Below are positions 1 to 8,986 of a stretch of 64,000 nucleotides of DNA, one piece after another. The DNA comes from an uncultured Pseudomonas sp. GTDB lineage: Bacteria; Pseudomonadota; Gammaproteobacteria; Pseudomonadales; Pseudomonadaceae. The notes under the pieces are model-generated. The model was not told where the DNA came from and did not search any database. It worked only from the letters and a program-made list of their open reading frames with translations. A program made the translations under genes and the position numbers. The stretch is from assembly GCF_946886105.1 (NCBI RefSeq), contig NZ_CAMPHV010000024.1, positions 7,524-71,523 of the forward strand, written 5' to 3'. Positions within the stretch are counted from its first letter, which is position 1. Every line of letters begins with the position of its first letter.

Positions 1-1
1 C

Positions 2-1342
2 GCCCAGGACATCAGCGAACTCAAGGCCTACCAGCAGCGCCTGCACAGCTTGGCGTTCTACGACCCGCTCACCGAGCTGCCCAATCGGCAACTGTTCGGC
101 GAGCGGTTGCAGCAGGCGCTGAACCAGGCCCGTCACAGCGGCCGTCAGGTGGCGGTGGCGATTCTCGATCTGGATAATTTCAAGGTGATCAACGACACCC
201 TGGGCCATTGTGTCGGCGACGAATTGCTGTGCAAGATCGCCAAGCGCCTGCAACAGACGGTGCGCAAAAGCGATACGGTCGCGCGCCTGGGCGGCGACGA
301 ATTCGCCCTGATCCTGCCGCAGATCACGATGGGCAGCAGCATGCAGGCACTGGCCGACAAGCTGCTACGCAGCATAGGCGGAATCTACCCGATCCAGGGC
401 CGGGAGCTCTTCGTCTCCGGCAGCATCGGGCTGGCCAGCTACCCGAGCGACGCCAACAGCATCGGCGAACTGCTGCAGTACGCCGACGCGGCCATGTACC
501 ACGCCAAGGAGCAAGGACGGAACAACGCCCAGCGCTACTCGCCCAAACTCACGGAACAGACCACCGAGCGCCTAGCCCTCGCCGCCAGCCTGCGTCGTGC
601 GCAGCGCAACGGCGAATTGGCGCTGCATTACCAACCGCAGATCGACCTGGGCAGCGGACGCATGATCGGCGCCGAGGCCCTGCTGCGCTGGAACCACCCC
701 GAGCACGGCCAGGTGCCGCCGGATAAATTCATCGCCATCGCCGAAGAAATCGGGCTGATCGTCGATATCGGCGAATGGGTGCTGTACAACGCCTGCCGCT
801 GCGCCGCCGCCTGGAATCGCGACAGCCGCTACCCAGCGTTGAAAATCGCCGTCAACCTATCGCCCCGTCAGTTCAAGATGAACGACCTGCTCGCCTCGAT
901 CGGCGCCGTCCTGCAAAGCACCGGCTGCAAACCCGAATGGCTGGAACTGGAGATCACCGAAGGCCTGCTGCTGGACAACAGCATCGCCGTGCGCGAAACC
1001 CTCGAACAGCTCTGCGCCATGGGCTTCACCATCGCCATCGACGACTTCGGCACCGGCTATTCGGCGCTCGGTTATCTGAATCGTTTCCCGGTGAAAACCC
1101 TGAAGATAGACCGCTCGTTCATCCGCGATATCGGCCATGACCACGACAATGCCGAACTGGTCAAAGCGATCATCTCGATGGCCCACACCCTGCGCCTGGA
1201 GCTGGTGGCCGAAGGCGTCGAAGAGCGAGCCCAGGAAACCTTTCTGAAACGCTACGGCTGCCACAACGCCCAGGGTTACCTGTACGGCCGGCCCATGCCG
1301 GAGCAGGAGTTCGAACGCCTGCTGCGGTCACCCGCGCCTTAG
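2..1342 (+). CDS. GGDEF-EAL protein, C-terminal part (gene cut by window start)
   Basis: The open frame enters from the left edge (…DISELKAYQQRLHSLAFYDPLT) and a TTG at 50 is not a convincing start, so the gene is 5'-truncated by the window. The DISELK run just before the GGDEF domain looks like the end of a PAS/PAC sensory domain (inference). The GGDEF domain has an intact RLGGDEFALIL active site, so it could make c-di-GMP. The EAL domain keeps AEALLRWNHPE, the ELEITE metal-ligand segment and DDFGTGYSAL, so it is predicted to be catalytically competent as a c-di-GMP phosphodiesterase. Both domains look intact and the net activity cannot be told from sequence. About 320 bases without a gene follow before the TonB receptor, so it is probably a separate transcription unit. 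Confidence 0.93.
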   Translation, partial: AQDISELKAYQQRLHSLAFYDPLTELPNRQLFGERLQQALNQARHSGRQVAVAILDLDNFKVINDTLGHCVGDELLCKIAKRLQQTVRKSDTVARLGGDEFALILPQITMGSSMQALADKLLRSIGGIYPIQGRELFVSGSIGLASYPSDANSIGELLQYADAAMYHAKEQGRNNAQRYSPKLTEQTTERLALAASLRRAQRNGELALHYQPQIDLGSGRMIGAEALLRWNHPEHGQVPPDKFIAIAEEIGLIVDIGEWVLYNACRCAAAWNRDSRYPALKIAVNLSPRQFKMNDLLASIGAVLQSTGCKPEWLELEITEGLLLDNSIAVRETLEQLCAMGFTIAIDDFGTGYSALGYLNRFPVKTLKIDRSFIRDIGHDHDNAELVKAIISMAHTLRLELVAEGVEERAQETFLKRYGCHNAQGYLYGRPMPEQEFERLLRSPAP

Positions 1343-1429
1343 CGGACCGTTGCCAAGGGTCGCCGGCCGGCCACGCGGTTGCGTACATGAAACCAGCCTC
1401 TACTGGCAGGGCGAGCCGGGTCAGGCAAG

Positions 1430-1458
1430 CCCTACCCGGCGACACAAAGCCCTTACCC
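1430..1458 (+). promoter_or_regulatory. Tandem CCCTACC direct repeat upstream of receptor copy A
   Basis: CCCTACCC at 1430-1437 is followed by CCCTTACCC at 1450-1458, with the TACCC cores exactly 21 bp apart. The same arrangement stands before the paralogous receptor (4166-4194). Two direct half-sites on the same helix face, two turns apart, is the layout used by AraC-type activators; that reading is inference. A further block shared by both copies (1491-1513 and 4227-4249) lies downstream. Apart from these blocks I see nothing else in the gene-free stretch 1343-1660. Confidence 0.4.
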
Positions 1459-1660
1459 AAATATCGGACAACGCCGATGGTGCCGCACGCGAGAAAGAGG
1501 CATTTTGCGATCACCCCCTGCCGGCGCGACCAGCCGCGCAGCGATAAGTTCCCGCCAGTTGGCAGCAAAAGGGCAAGCAGCATAGACCTCAGGCGTGCTG
1601 AAACTGGATGGTCCGAACGCAGCGACTTCAGTGCCAAGGCAGAGCGAGTCATATCAGATC

Positions 1661-3598
1661 ATGCCATCACACAACGCCGCCCCGCAGCCAGCCCGGCACC
1701 TTCTGCAGCATGTCTGCCGATACTTTGGCATGTCGGGCTTATGGCTGTTGTCACAGGTGGCGGCCGCCGAGGATCTGACCAGCGTTCCCTTCGAACAGTT
1801 GCTGGAAACCGAGGTCGTCGGCGCGACCCGGTTCGCCCAGCAGCTGACCGATGCCCCCTCGGCCGTCTCGGTGGTCACCGCCGAGGAAATCCGCCGCTAC
1901 GGCTACCGCACGCTCGCCGAAATCCTGAACAACATGCGCGGCCTGAATATCGGCTTCGACGGCGGCTACTACTTTCCCGGCGGACGCGGCTACGGGGCGC
2001 CCGGCGAGTATGCCGGGCGGCTAATGCTGCGCATCGACGGCCAGCCGGTGGCCGACAGCTTCTACAACCAGATCTATCTCGGCGATGACGGCTTGCTCGA
2101 TACCGAGCTGATCGAGCGGGTCGAGTACGCGCCGGGGCCGGGAGCGGCGCTATACGGCAACAATGCCTTCCTCGGCGTGATCAACGTGGTGACGCTCAGA
2201 GGTCGCGACCTGGACGGCGCTCAGGTGGCCGTGACGGCGGGCTCGAATCAGGACCGCAAGGCGCGCTTCAGCTGGGGCGAGCGCCTGGACAACGGCGCCG
2301 AATGGCTGGTCTCGGCCTCTACCTCGCAGACCGACCTGCCGGACTCGCGATACAACGAAATGCTCAGCGAAGATGAGCAAGACAGCCGGCGCCTATTTCT
2401 CAAGGCTTCGCAAGGTCCCTGGAGCATCGAGGGGGCATTGGTCGAGCGCGAGCAACTGGGGCTGTTGCCGGCTCACGATGTCTCGACGCATGCTCACGAT
2501 GAGAACAGCTTCTGGAAACTGGGGCACGATGCCGACCATGGCGACTTCCGCACCTCACTCCGCCTCGCCCATGGCAGCTACCGCTACCGTGCCACCTTCC
2601 GCCAACCCATCGAGGACGCATGGTACGTCGACGAGCGCGACGTCGATGGTCGCTGGTGGAATCTGGACGCCGCGATCAGCAGTACGGCCTTCGCTGGCCA
2701 CAGTCTGGTACTGGGCAGCGAGTACCGCGACGACTATGTCCAGGGGCAACGCCAGCGTCTCTACTATGACGGTTTCGAATTCCACAGGCAGGAAACCAGC
2801 GGCTCCGCCCGGACCTTCAGCCTGTATGTCCAAGATGAGATTGCCCTGCGCCACGACCTGAGCCTGAACCTGGGCCTGCGCCTCGACCGGCACAGCAGTG
2901 GCGATACCGTGGTGCACAGCAACCCTCGCGCCGCCTTGATCTATACCGGCCTGACGAATACCACCTTGACTCTGTCCCATGGCAGCGCCAGCCGTTTCGC
3001 CAGCCGCAAGGAGGAAATCGACCACGAGCTCCCCAACGCCGAGTCGGAGCGCGTCACCACCACCGAGTTCGTCGCCGACCATCGCCTTGGCGATTTCCGC
3101 CTGCTCGGCACCCTTTACCATTACCGGATCACCGACCCTGTCGGACGCTTCGCGGACCCGACCCTGGAATGGATCGACACCCGCGGCGCGGAACTGGAAG
3201 CCGAGTGGCAATGGCGCGGTATGCAGGTGCGGGGCAGCCATACCTGGCAGCACGCCCGGGATAACCGCGAGCGCGAGCTGATCAATACACCCCGGCAAAT
3301 GAGCAAGTTGCAGGTTTCCGTGCCCCTGGCCGGCGAACGCCTGCGCGCCAGCCTCGCCGCGCGCTATGTAGGCAGCAGCCTGATAACCCCCGGAGCCCAT
3401 TCCGATGGCTATGCAGTCGCCGACTTCACCCTCACCAGCCGGGACTTCCTGCCGGGCGTGAGCATCACCGGCGCGGTACGCAATGTGTTCGATCACCGCT
3501 ACGAGGAGGTCTCGTCAGTCGAAAGCGACGGCAGCGTCAGCCTATTCGAGTACGGCGAGCGCAGCCTGTGGCTGAGCCTGGAGTACGCATTCCAGTGA
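1661..3598 (+). CDS. TonB-dependent receptor, copy A of tandem duplication
   Basis: Outer-membrane TonB-dependent receptor of 645 residues, short for a siderophore receptor. I chose ATG 1661 because the paralogue begins at the equivalent ATG and upstream similarity fades there. An in-frame ATG at 1595 would add 22 residues without signal character. A signal peptide ends near VAAAEDLTSV. The plug domain (roughly residues 40-200) has DAPSAVSVVTAEEIRRYGY, a GRGYG turn and the ERVEYAPGPGAALYGNNAF segment typical of plugs. The rest is a beta-barrel ending in …LSLEYAFQ, with a C-terminal aromatic residue one position from the end. The next gene, a YfiR-like protein, starts inside the stop codon, so the two are translationally coupled. 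This receptor/YfiR pairing suggests a signalling role as much as uptake. The ligand is unknown. Confidence 0.9.
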   Translation: MPSHNAAPQPARHLLQHVCRYFGMSGLWLLSQVAAAEDLTSVPFEQLLETEVVGATRFAQQLTDAPSAVSVVTAEEIRRYGYRTLAEILNNMRGLNIGFDGGYYFPGGRGYGAPGEYAGRLMLRIDGQPVADSFYNQIYLGDDGLLDTELIERVEYAPGPGAALYGNNAFLGVINVVTLRGRDLDGAQVAVTAGSNQDRKARFSWGERLDNGAEWLVSASTSQTDLPDSRYNEMLSEDEQDSRRLFLKASQGPWSIEGALVEREQLGLLPAHDVSTHAHDENSFWKLGHDADHGDFRTSLRLAHGSYRYRATFRQPIEDAWYVDERDVDGRWWNLDAAISSTAFAGHSLVLGSEYRDDYVQGQRQRLYYDGFEFHRQETSGSARTFSLYVQDEIALRHDLSLNLGLRLDRHSSGDTVVHSNPRAALIYTGLTNTTLTLSHGSASRFASRKEEIDHELPNAESERVTTTEFVADHRLGDFRLLGTLYHYRITDPVGRFADPTLEWIDTRGAELEAEWQWRGMQVRGSHTWQHARDNRERELINTPRQMSKLQVSVPLAGERLRASLAARYVGSSLITPGAHSDGYAVADFTLTSRDFLPGVSITGAVRNVFDHRYEEVSSVESDGSVSLFEYGERSLWLSLEYAFQ

Positions 3599-4128
3599 AA
3601 GCCACGGCCCTCCATCTATTCATCCTGCTAGCCCTGAGCCTGCCCGGCCAGGACGCGCAAGCCGACGCGGCGGTGGACGAACGCGCGATGAAGGCCGCCT
3701 ACCTCTATAACTTCGCCCTCTTCGCCCAGTGGCCCACCCTGCCCGATGCCGACTTCCAACTCTGCGTGCTCGGCACCACGCCCCTGGACGCCGAACTCGG
3801 GCGCCTGCAGGGCAAACCCGTGCAGAACGGCCTGCCGATTGCCATGCGCTGGATCATGCCCGGCGACTCGCTCGACGGCTGCCAACTGCTCTATGTCGAC
3901 GAGCACAACCGCAAGACGCTCGACTCGCTGATCCGCCGGCTCGGCTCATTACCGGTCCTGACCATCACCGATGCGACCGGCTTTGCCGACCGCGGCATCA
4001 TGATCGAGATGCGCAAACAGGGCCAACGCATCGTCTTCGACGTCAATTTGGCGGCGGCGCGGCGCGCGCGCCTCGACTTCAGCGCCCGTCTGCTCAAGCT
4101 CGCCAGCTTCGTGGACCACAGCCCCTGA
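3595..4128 (+). CDS. YfiR-like periplasmic regulator (DUF4154), copy A
   Basis: A 177-residue secreted protein starting at GTG 3595, which overlaps the TGA of the receptor gene by four bases (GTGA). Residues 1-23 form a signal peptide (KATALHLFILLALSLPGQDAQA). The mature part has the YfiR/DUF4154 signature AMKAAYLYNFALFAQWP. Cysteines at about residues 57 and 96 are 39 apart, the spacing of the first disulfide (C71-C110) known in P. aeruginosa YfiR; the second YfiR disulfide pair is missing. In P. aeruginosa YfiR restrains the diguanylate cyclase YfiN from the periplasm, so this protein plausibly inhibits the CHASE8-type cyclase encoded at 6863 (inference). It is almost identical to copy B at 6325. 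Confidence 0.9.
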   Translation: MKATALHLFILLALSLPGQDAQADAAVDERAMKAAYLYNFALFAQWPTLPDADFQLCVLGTTPLDAELGRLQGKPVQNGLPIAMRWIMPGDSLDGCQLLYVDEHNRKTLDSLIRRLGSLPVLTITDATGFADRGIMIEMRKQGQRIVFDVNLAAARRARLDFSARLLKLASFVDHSP

Positions 4129-4165
4129 CCGAACAGGCAACAACCGCCCGAATCAATAGGTATCC

Positions 4166-4194
4166 CCCTACCAAAAAACACCAATGCCCTACCC
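4166..4194 (+). promoter_or_regulatory. Tandem CCCTACC direct repeat upstream of receptor copy B
   Basis: CCCTACC at 4166-4172 and CCCTACCC at 4187-4194 have TACC cores 21 bp apart, the same spacing as at 1430-1458. The site is about 175 bp upstream of the second receptor start. The gene-free gap 4129-4369 therefore carries its own copy of the upstream region, so each receptor/YfiR pair probably has its own promoter. The binding protein is unknown. Confidence 0.4.
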
Positions 4195-4369
4195 AAAAAT
4201 CGGCCTACACCGATGGCGGCACGTCCGAGAAAGAGGCACTTTGCGATCATTCCTTTCCCTGCAGCCGGACTCCGCCAAACCAAGTTAAGGGTAAGTACGA
4301 CCGCCTACAGTAGGATCGGCCCGAACATAACAATTTCAGCGCCAAGGCCAAGCGAGTCCCGTCCCGATC

Positions 4370-6328
4370 ATGCCAGTACACGCTACCGTCCTGCCGCCAA
4401 CTCTGCGTACTCCGCCGGGCCTCTGGCGCTGCCTCTGCGCATCGGGCTTATGGCTGTTGTCACAGGTGACGGCCGCCGAAGATCTGACCAGCGTTCCCTT
4501 CGAGCAGTTGCTGGAAACCGAGGTCGTCGGCGCGGCCCAGTTCTCCCAGCAGCTCACCGACGCACCGTCCGCCGTCTCAGTGGTCACCGCAGAGGAAATC
4601 CGCCGCTACGGTTACCGCACGCTCGCCGAGATCCTGAGCAACATGCGCGGCCTGAACATCGGCTTCGACGGCGCCTACTACTTCCCCGGCGGACGCGGCT
4701 ACGGGCTACCCCGCGAGTATGCCGGGCGGCTGATGCTGCGCATCGACGGCCAGCCGGTGGCCGACAGCGTGTTCAACCAGATCTACCTGGGCGAGGACGG
4801 CCTGCTCGACACCGAGCTGATCGAGCGGGTCGAGTACGCGCCGGGCCCAGGGGCGGCGCTGTACGGCAACAACGCCTTCCTCGGCGTGATCAACGTGGTG
4901 ACGCTCAGGGGACGCGACCTGGACGGCAGCCGAGTGGCCGTGACGCTGGGCTCGAACCAGGACCGCAAGGTGCGCGCCAGTTGGGGCGAACGCCTGGACA
5001 ACGGCGCCGAATGGCTGGTCTCGGCCTCGACCTCCCGGGCCGACCTTCCGGACTTTCCGCTCGACGGGGTCGTTCTGAAGGACAGCCAGGAAGGCCAGCG
5101 CCTGTTCCTCAAGGGCTCGCTGGGTGCCTGGAGCCTCGAGGGGGCCTTCGCCGAGCGCAAGCAGTTGGAACTGATCCCCGCCGATGGCTCCTTCGAGGAC
5201 TTCTCCGACGAGAGCAGTTTCTGGAAGCTCGGTCACGATGCCGACCACGGCGACTATCGCACCTCCGTGCGCCTGGCCCACGGCAGCTACCGTTTCCGCG
5301 ACGCCTATCGTTACCCCATAGGCGATGGCCGCTTCTATACCGAGGATCTCAGCGCCGACGGTCGATGGTGGAACCTCGACGCCGCCATCAGCAGCTCGGC
5401 GGTCGACGGCCATCGCCTGGTGTTGGGCAGCGAGTATCGTGACGACTACCTGCAGGATCAGCGCAGGCACCGCTACTTCCCGCGTTTCGATGAGCATGAG
5501 TACTACCAAAGCAACGGCTCGGCACGGACCTTCAGCCTTTACGCCCAGGACGAGATCGCCCTGCGCCACGACCTGAGCCTGAACCTGGGCCTGCGCATCG
5601 ACCGGCACAGCAGCGAGGACACTGTGGTACGCAGCAATCCGCGCGCCGCCCTGCTCTATACCGGCCTGGCGAACACCACGCTGACCCTGTCCCATGGCAG
5701 CGCCAGCCGTTTCGCCAGCCGCAACGAGGAGACCTTCAACGAGGACACCCCCTACGCAGTGCCGGATGCCGAGTCGGAGCGTGTCACCACCACCGAGTTC
5801 GTCGCCGACCATCGCTTCGGCGATTTCCGCCTGCTCGGCACCCTCTACCGCTACCGCATCGACGACCCGATCAAGCGCTTCGCGGACCCGACCCTGGAAT
5901 GGATCGACAGCCGCGGCGCGGAACTCGAAGCCGAGTGGCAATGGCGCGGTTGGCAAGTGCGCGGCAGCCACGCCTGGCAGCGTGCCGAGGACAACCGCGA
6001 TCGCGAGCTGATCAACGCCCCGCGCCACCTGAGCAAGCTGCAGGTTTCCGTGCCCCTGGCCGGCGAGCGCCTGCGCGCCAGCCTCACCACTCGCTACGTG
6101 GGCAGCCGCCTGGTCGCACCGGGGATGCGGAGCGACGGCTATGCGATCACCGATTTCACCCTGACCAGCCGGGACCTCGTGCCGGGCGTAAGCATTACCG
6201 GCGCGGTACGCAATCTGTTCGACCGTCGCCATCAGGAGGCCTCGATCTTCGTGCCCGAGGACGGCGCCGACCTGCCCGGCTACGGCGAGCGCAGCCTGTG
6301 GCTGAGCCTGGAGTACGCATTCCAGTGA
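4370..6328 (+). CDS. TonB-dependent receptor, copy B of tandem duplication
   Basis: Paralogue of the receptor at 1661, 652 residues, start ATG 4370. Plug and barrel align along the whole length (shared SVPFEQLLETEVVGA, SAVSVVTAEEIRRYGYRTL, ERVEYAPGPGAALYGNNAF). Most differences are in barrel segments that would be loops, for example residues around 220-285 and 360-385, where copy B carries different charged stretches. This fits duplication followed by change in ligand specificity (inference). The last ~50 bases of the gene are identical to copy A as part of a conversion tract that continues into the YfiR gene. It ends in the same coupled GTGA overlap with its own yfiR-like gene. Confidence 0.9.
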   Translation: MPVHATVLPPTLRTPPGLWRCLCASGLWLLSQVTAAEDLTSVPFEQLLETEVVGAAQFSQQLTDAPSAVSVVTAEEIRRYGYRTLAEILSNMRGLNIGFDGAYYFPGGRGYGLPREYAGRLMLRIDGQPVADSVFNQIYLGEDGLLDTELIERVEYAPGPGAALYGNNAFLGVINVVTLRGRDLDGSRVAVTLGSNQDRKVRASWGERLDNGAEWLVSASTSRADLPDFPLDGVVLKDSQEGQRLFLKGSLGAWSLEGAFAERKQLELIPADGSFEDFSDESSFWKLGHDADHGDYRTSVRLAHGSYRFRDAYRYPIGDGRFYTEDLSADGRWWNLDAAISSSAVDGHRLVLGSEYRDDYLQDQRRHRYFPRFDEHEYYQSNGSARTFSLYAQDEIALRHDLSLNLGLRIDRHSSEDTVVRSNPRAALLYTGLANTTLTLSHGSASRFASRNEETFNEDTPYAVPDAESERVTTTEFVADHRFGDFRLLGTLYRYRIDDPIKRFADPTLEWIDSRGAELEAEWQWRGWQVRGSHAWQRAEDNRDRELINAPRHLSKLQVSVPLAGERLRASLTTRYVGSRLVAPGMRSDGYAITDFTLTSRDLVPGVSITGAVRNLFDRRHQEASIFVPEDGADLPGYGERSLWLSLEYAFQ

Positions 6329-6858
6329 AAGCCACGGCCCTCCATCTATTCATCCTGCTAGCCCTGAGCCTGCCCGGCCAGGACGCGCAAGCCGACGCGG
6401 CGGTGGACGAACGCGCGATGAAGGCCGCCTACCTCTATAACTTCGCCCTCTTCGCCCAGTGGCCCACCCTGCCCGATGCCGACTTCCAACTCTGCGTGCT
6501 CGGCACCACGCCCCTGGACGCCGAACTCGGGCGCCTGCAGGGCAAACCCGTGCAGAACGGCCTGCCGATTGCCATGCGCTGGATCATGCCCGGCGACTCG
6601 CTCGACGGCTGCCAACTGCTCTATGTCGACGAGCACAACCGCAAGACGCTCGACTCGCTGATCCGCCGGCTCGGCTCATTACCGGTCCTGACCATCACCG
6701 ATGCGACCGGCTTTGCCGACCGCGGCATCATGATCGAGATGCGCAAGCAGGGCCAACGCATCGTCTTCGATGTCAATTTGGCGGCGGCACGGCGCGCGCG
6801 TCTCGACTTCAGCGCCCGCCTGCTCAAGCTCGCCAGCTTCGTCGCCCACAGGTCCTAG
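6325..6858 (+). CDS. YfiR-like periplasmic regulator (DUF4154), copy B
   Basis: A 177-residue secreted YfiR-family protein beginning at GTG 6325 inside the receptor stop codon. It has the same signal peptide, YLYNFALFAQWP motif and two-cysteine pattern as copy A. The coding sequence is base-for-base identical to copy A until about base 420; only a few changes occur near the end, where copy A ends FVDHSP and copy B FVAHRS. It stops four bases before the CHASE8-type cyclase gene, so it is the immediate operon partner. The two copies would yield nearly the same mature protein, so they could sense the occupancy of two different receptors and report to one cyclase (inference). Confidence 0.9.
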   Translation: MKATALHLFILLALSLPGQDAQADAAVDERAMKAAYLYNFALFAQWPTLPDADFQLCVLGTTPLDAELGRLQGKPVQNGLPIAMRWIMPGDSLDGCQLLYVDEHNRKTLDSLIRRLGSLPVLTITDATGFADRGIMIEMRKQGQRIVFDVNLAAARRARLDFSARLLKLASFVAHRS

Positions 6859-6862
6859 GCCT

Positions 6863-8986
6863 ATGCCTTCCGTACCCTTCAACGATCGACCATTGCGCGA
6901 CAAGCTCGCCTACAGCGGACTGCTGCTCACCTCCGCCACCCTGACGGTGCTGCTGGTGACGCTGCTGGCTTACCAACTGGTCGTGCAGAAAGCGGAACTG
7001 ACGGAGAACGTCAGAGCCCACGCCATGGTGGTCGGCAGCAACGGCAGCGCGGCGATCGTATTCGGCAACGCCCGGGAAGCGCATGAGACGCTCGCGTCCC
7101 TGAGCGCCGTCTCGGACATCACCCGGGCGGCGTTTCTGCTGCCCGACGGTCAGCAATTGGCCGCCTATCGACGGGACAGCGGGGCCTCGAACGCGGATAT
7201 CGCCGCGCCCGAAGAGCCCGGCTGGTATGCCCTGCTGGTCCGCCAGCCGATCGTGCTGCACGGTCAACTGATCGGCAGCGTGGTGGTCCAGGCGAGCCTC
7301 GCCTCGCTGTATCGCGGGTTGGCGCTGCAAGCGTTATTCGGCGGGCTGGCGGCCGTGGTGACGCTGGCGCTGTCCTTGCTGCTCACGCGGCGGATCGCCT
7401 CCGGCATCGTGCGGCCGCTGCTGAGCCTGGTGCAGCTGACCGAGCAGGTACGCGCCGAGCAGGACTTCAGCCTGCGGGCCAGCGTGTACGGCAACGACGA
7501 GGCCGGCCATCTCGCCCGCAGTTTCAACGACATGATGGAACAGCTCGAGTGGCACGACACGCGGATCAACGCCGAGCTGCAGCAGCGCCTGCTGACCGAG
7601 CAGCAACTCAACCGGTTGGCGTACCACGACCCCGTCACCGGCCTGCACAACCGCCACTACTTCAAGGAGAAACTGGAGACCGCAGTGGCCGAAGCGCTGC
7701 GTTACGCGACCTCGTGCGCGGTGCTGTTCATCGACCTGGACGACTTCAAGATCGTCAACGACACCCTCGGCCACGAGACCGGGGACAAACTGCTGAGCCT
7801 GGTCGCCGAGCGCCTGCGCGCCACCTTGCGCAGCAACGATGTGGTGTGCCGGATCGGCGGCGACGAGTTCGCGGTGATCATGGAAAACGGCGTCGCCACC
7901 TCCCAGGCCGAACGGGTCGCGGCGAATATCGTCACCGCGCTGTCCAACCCCTTCGTCATCGACGGTCAGCAGATAGGCGTCGGCGCAAGCCTCGGTATCA
8001 GCCTGTGCCCCGACCACGCGACGGACACCGTCAGCCTGCTGCGCAACGCGGACACGGCGATGTACCACGCCAAGGGCAACGGCAAGAACAACTACCGCCT
8101 GTACGAAGCGGATATGGAGAACGGTTCGATCCGCCGCTTCAGCCTCGAACAGTCGCTGCGCCTCGCCCTCGAGCAAGGGCAATTGCAGCTGCTCTATCAA
8201 CCGCTGGTGGATCTGTCCGACAGCACCCGCCTGATCGGCTTCGAGGCCCTGCTGCGCTGGAACCACCCGGAGCTCGGCGTGATCGGCCCGCAGGAGTTCA
8301 TCCCACTCGCCGAGGAAACCGGGTTGATCCACCCGATCGGCGACTGGGTGATGCGCAGCGCGTTCCGTCAGGCCCAGGAATGGCAAGCCCTCTGTCCCGG
8401 CGTGCGCATCGGCGTCAACCTGTCCGGGCGCCAGCTCAAGCGCACCGATGCGCTCGAACGCATCTTCGCCGCGATCGAGGCGAGCGGTCTGCCCGCGCAC
8501 CTGATCGACATCGAGCTGACCGAAAGCATCCTGATGGATGATCGCACATCCACCGTGGCCAAATTGCAGGCGCTACGTGCGGCGGGCGTGCGCATCTCGC
8601 TGGACGACTTCGGCACCGGCTACTCGTCGCTCGACTACCTGCGACTCTATCCCGTCGATACCCTGAAGATCGACCGCAGCTTCGTCGCCAACCTGCCCGA
8701 CGACGCCAGTAGCGTGGCGATAACCCGGGCAATCATGGCGATCGCCGACGGGCTCTCCCTCGGCGTGGTGGCGGAGGGCATCGAGTCCGAGGCCCACGCG
8801 GCCTTTCTGCACGGCGCCGGCTGCCCCGTGGCGCAGGGCTATCTCTACGCCAGACCGCTCGACGTGTCCGCCGCGACGGAACTGGCCATGAGCCGTCCTC
8901 GGACAGGTCATTTTTCGGCTGCCCCGCATCATCACGGGATAGAGAGGGTCGATGGTCAGGACGCGGATAAGTCGATAGGGCAATAG
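6863..8986 (+). CDS. YfiN-like membrane diguanylate cyclase/phosphodiesterase (CHASE8-type, HAMP, GGDEF, EAL)
   Basis: A 707-residue inner-membrane protein. ATG 6863 lies four bases after the yfiR stop and begins the natural N-terminus MPSVPFNDRPLRDKLAYS; upstream in-frame codons lie inside yfiR. One membrane segment (about 17-40) is followed by a periplasmic domain of ~110 residues resembling the YfiN CHASE8 sensor (ENVRAHAMVVGSNGSAAIVFG). A second membrane helix (about 150-175), a HAMP linker, GGDEF with intact GGDEF at 332-336, and EAL with EAL at 461-463, ELTES and DDFGTGYSS (from 581) complete it. P. aeruginosa YfiN stops after GGDEF, so the added, apparently intact EAL domain is the notable difference. 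It is probably controlled by the upstream YfiR proteins. Confidence 0.92.
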   Translation: MPSVPFNDRPLRDKLAYSGLLLTSATLTVLLVTLLAYQLVVQKAELTENVRAHAMVVGSNGSAAIVFGNAREAHETLASLSAVSDITRAAFLLPDGQQLAAYRRDSGASNADIAAPEEPGWYALLVRQPIVLHGQLIGSVVVQASLASLYRGLALQALFGGLAAVVTLALSLLLTRRIASGIVRPLLSLVQLTEQVRAEQDFSLRASVYGNDEAGHLARSFNDMMEQLEWHDTRINAELQQRLLTEQQLNRLAYHDPVTGLHNRHYFKEKLETAVAEALRYATSCAVLFIDLDDFKIVNDTLGHETGDKLLSLVAERLRATLRSNDVVCRIGGDEFAVIMENGVATSQAERVAANIVTALSNPFVIDGQQIGVGASLGISLCPDHATDTVSLLRNADTAMYHAKGNGKNNYRLYEADMENGSIRRFSLEQSLRLALEQGQLQLLYQPLVDLSDSTRLIGFEALLRWNHPELGVIGPQEFIPLAEETGLIHPIGDWVMRSAFRQAQEWQALCPGVRIGVNLSGRQLKRTDALERIFAAIEASGLPAHLIDIELTESILMDDRTSTVAKLQALRAAGVRISLDDFGTGYSSLDYLRLYPVDTLKIDRSFVANLPDDASSVAITRAIMAIADGLSLGVVAEGIESEAHAAFLHGAGCPVAQGYLYARPLDVSAATELAMSRPRTGHFSAAPHHHGIERVDGQDADKSIGQ

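Noticed and set aside
1481..1515. Possible sigma-54 promoter (GG…GC) before the first receptor
   Set aside because: The GG-to-GC distance is wrong for a -24/-12 element in both receptor copies.
4213..5442. A 409-codon plus-strand frame overlapping the second receptor
   Set aside because: Arg/Pro-rich shadow in another frame; the overlapping frame is an obvious paralogue of the first receptor.
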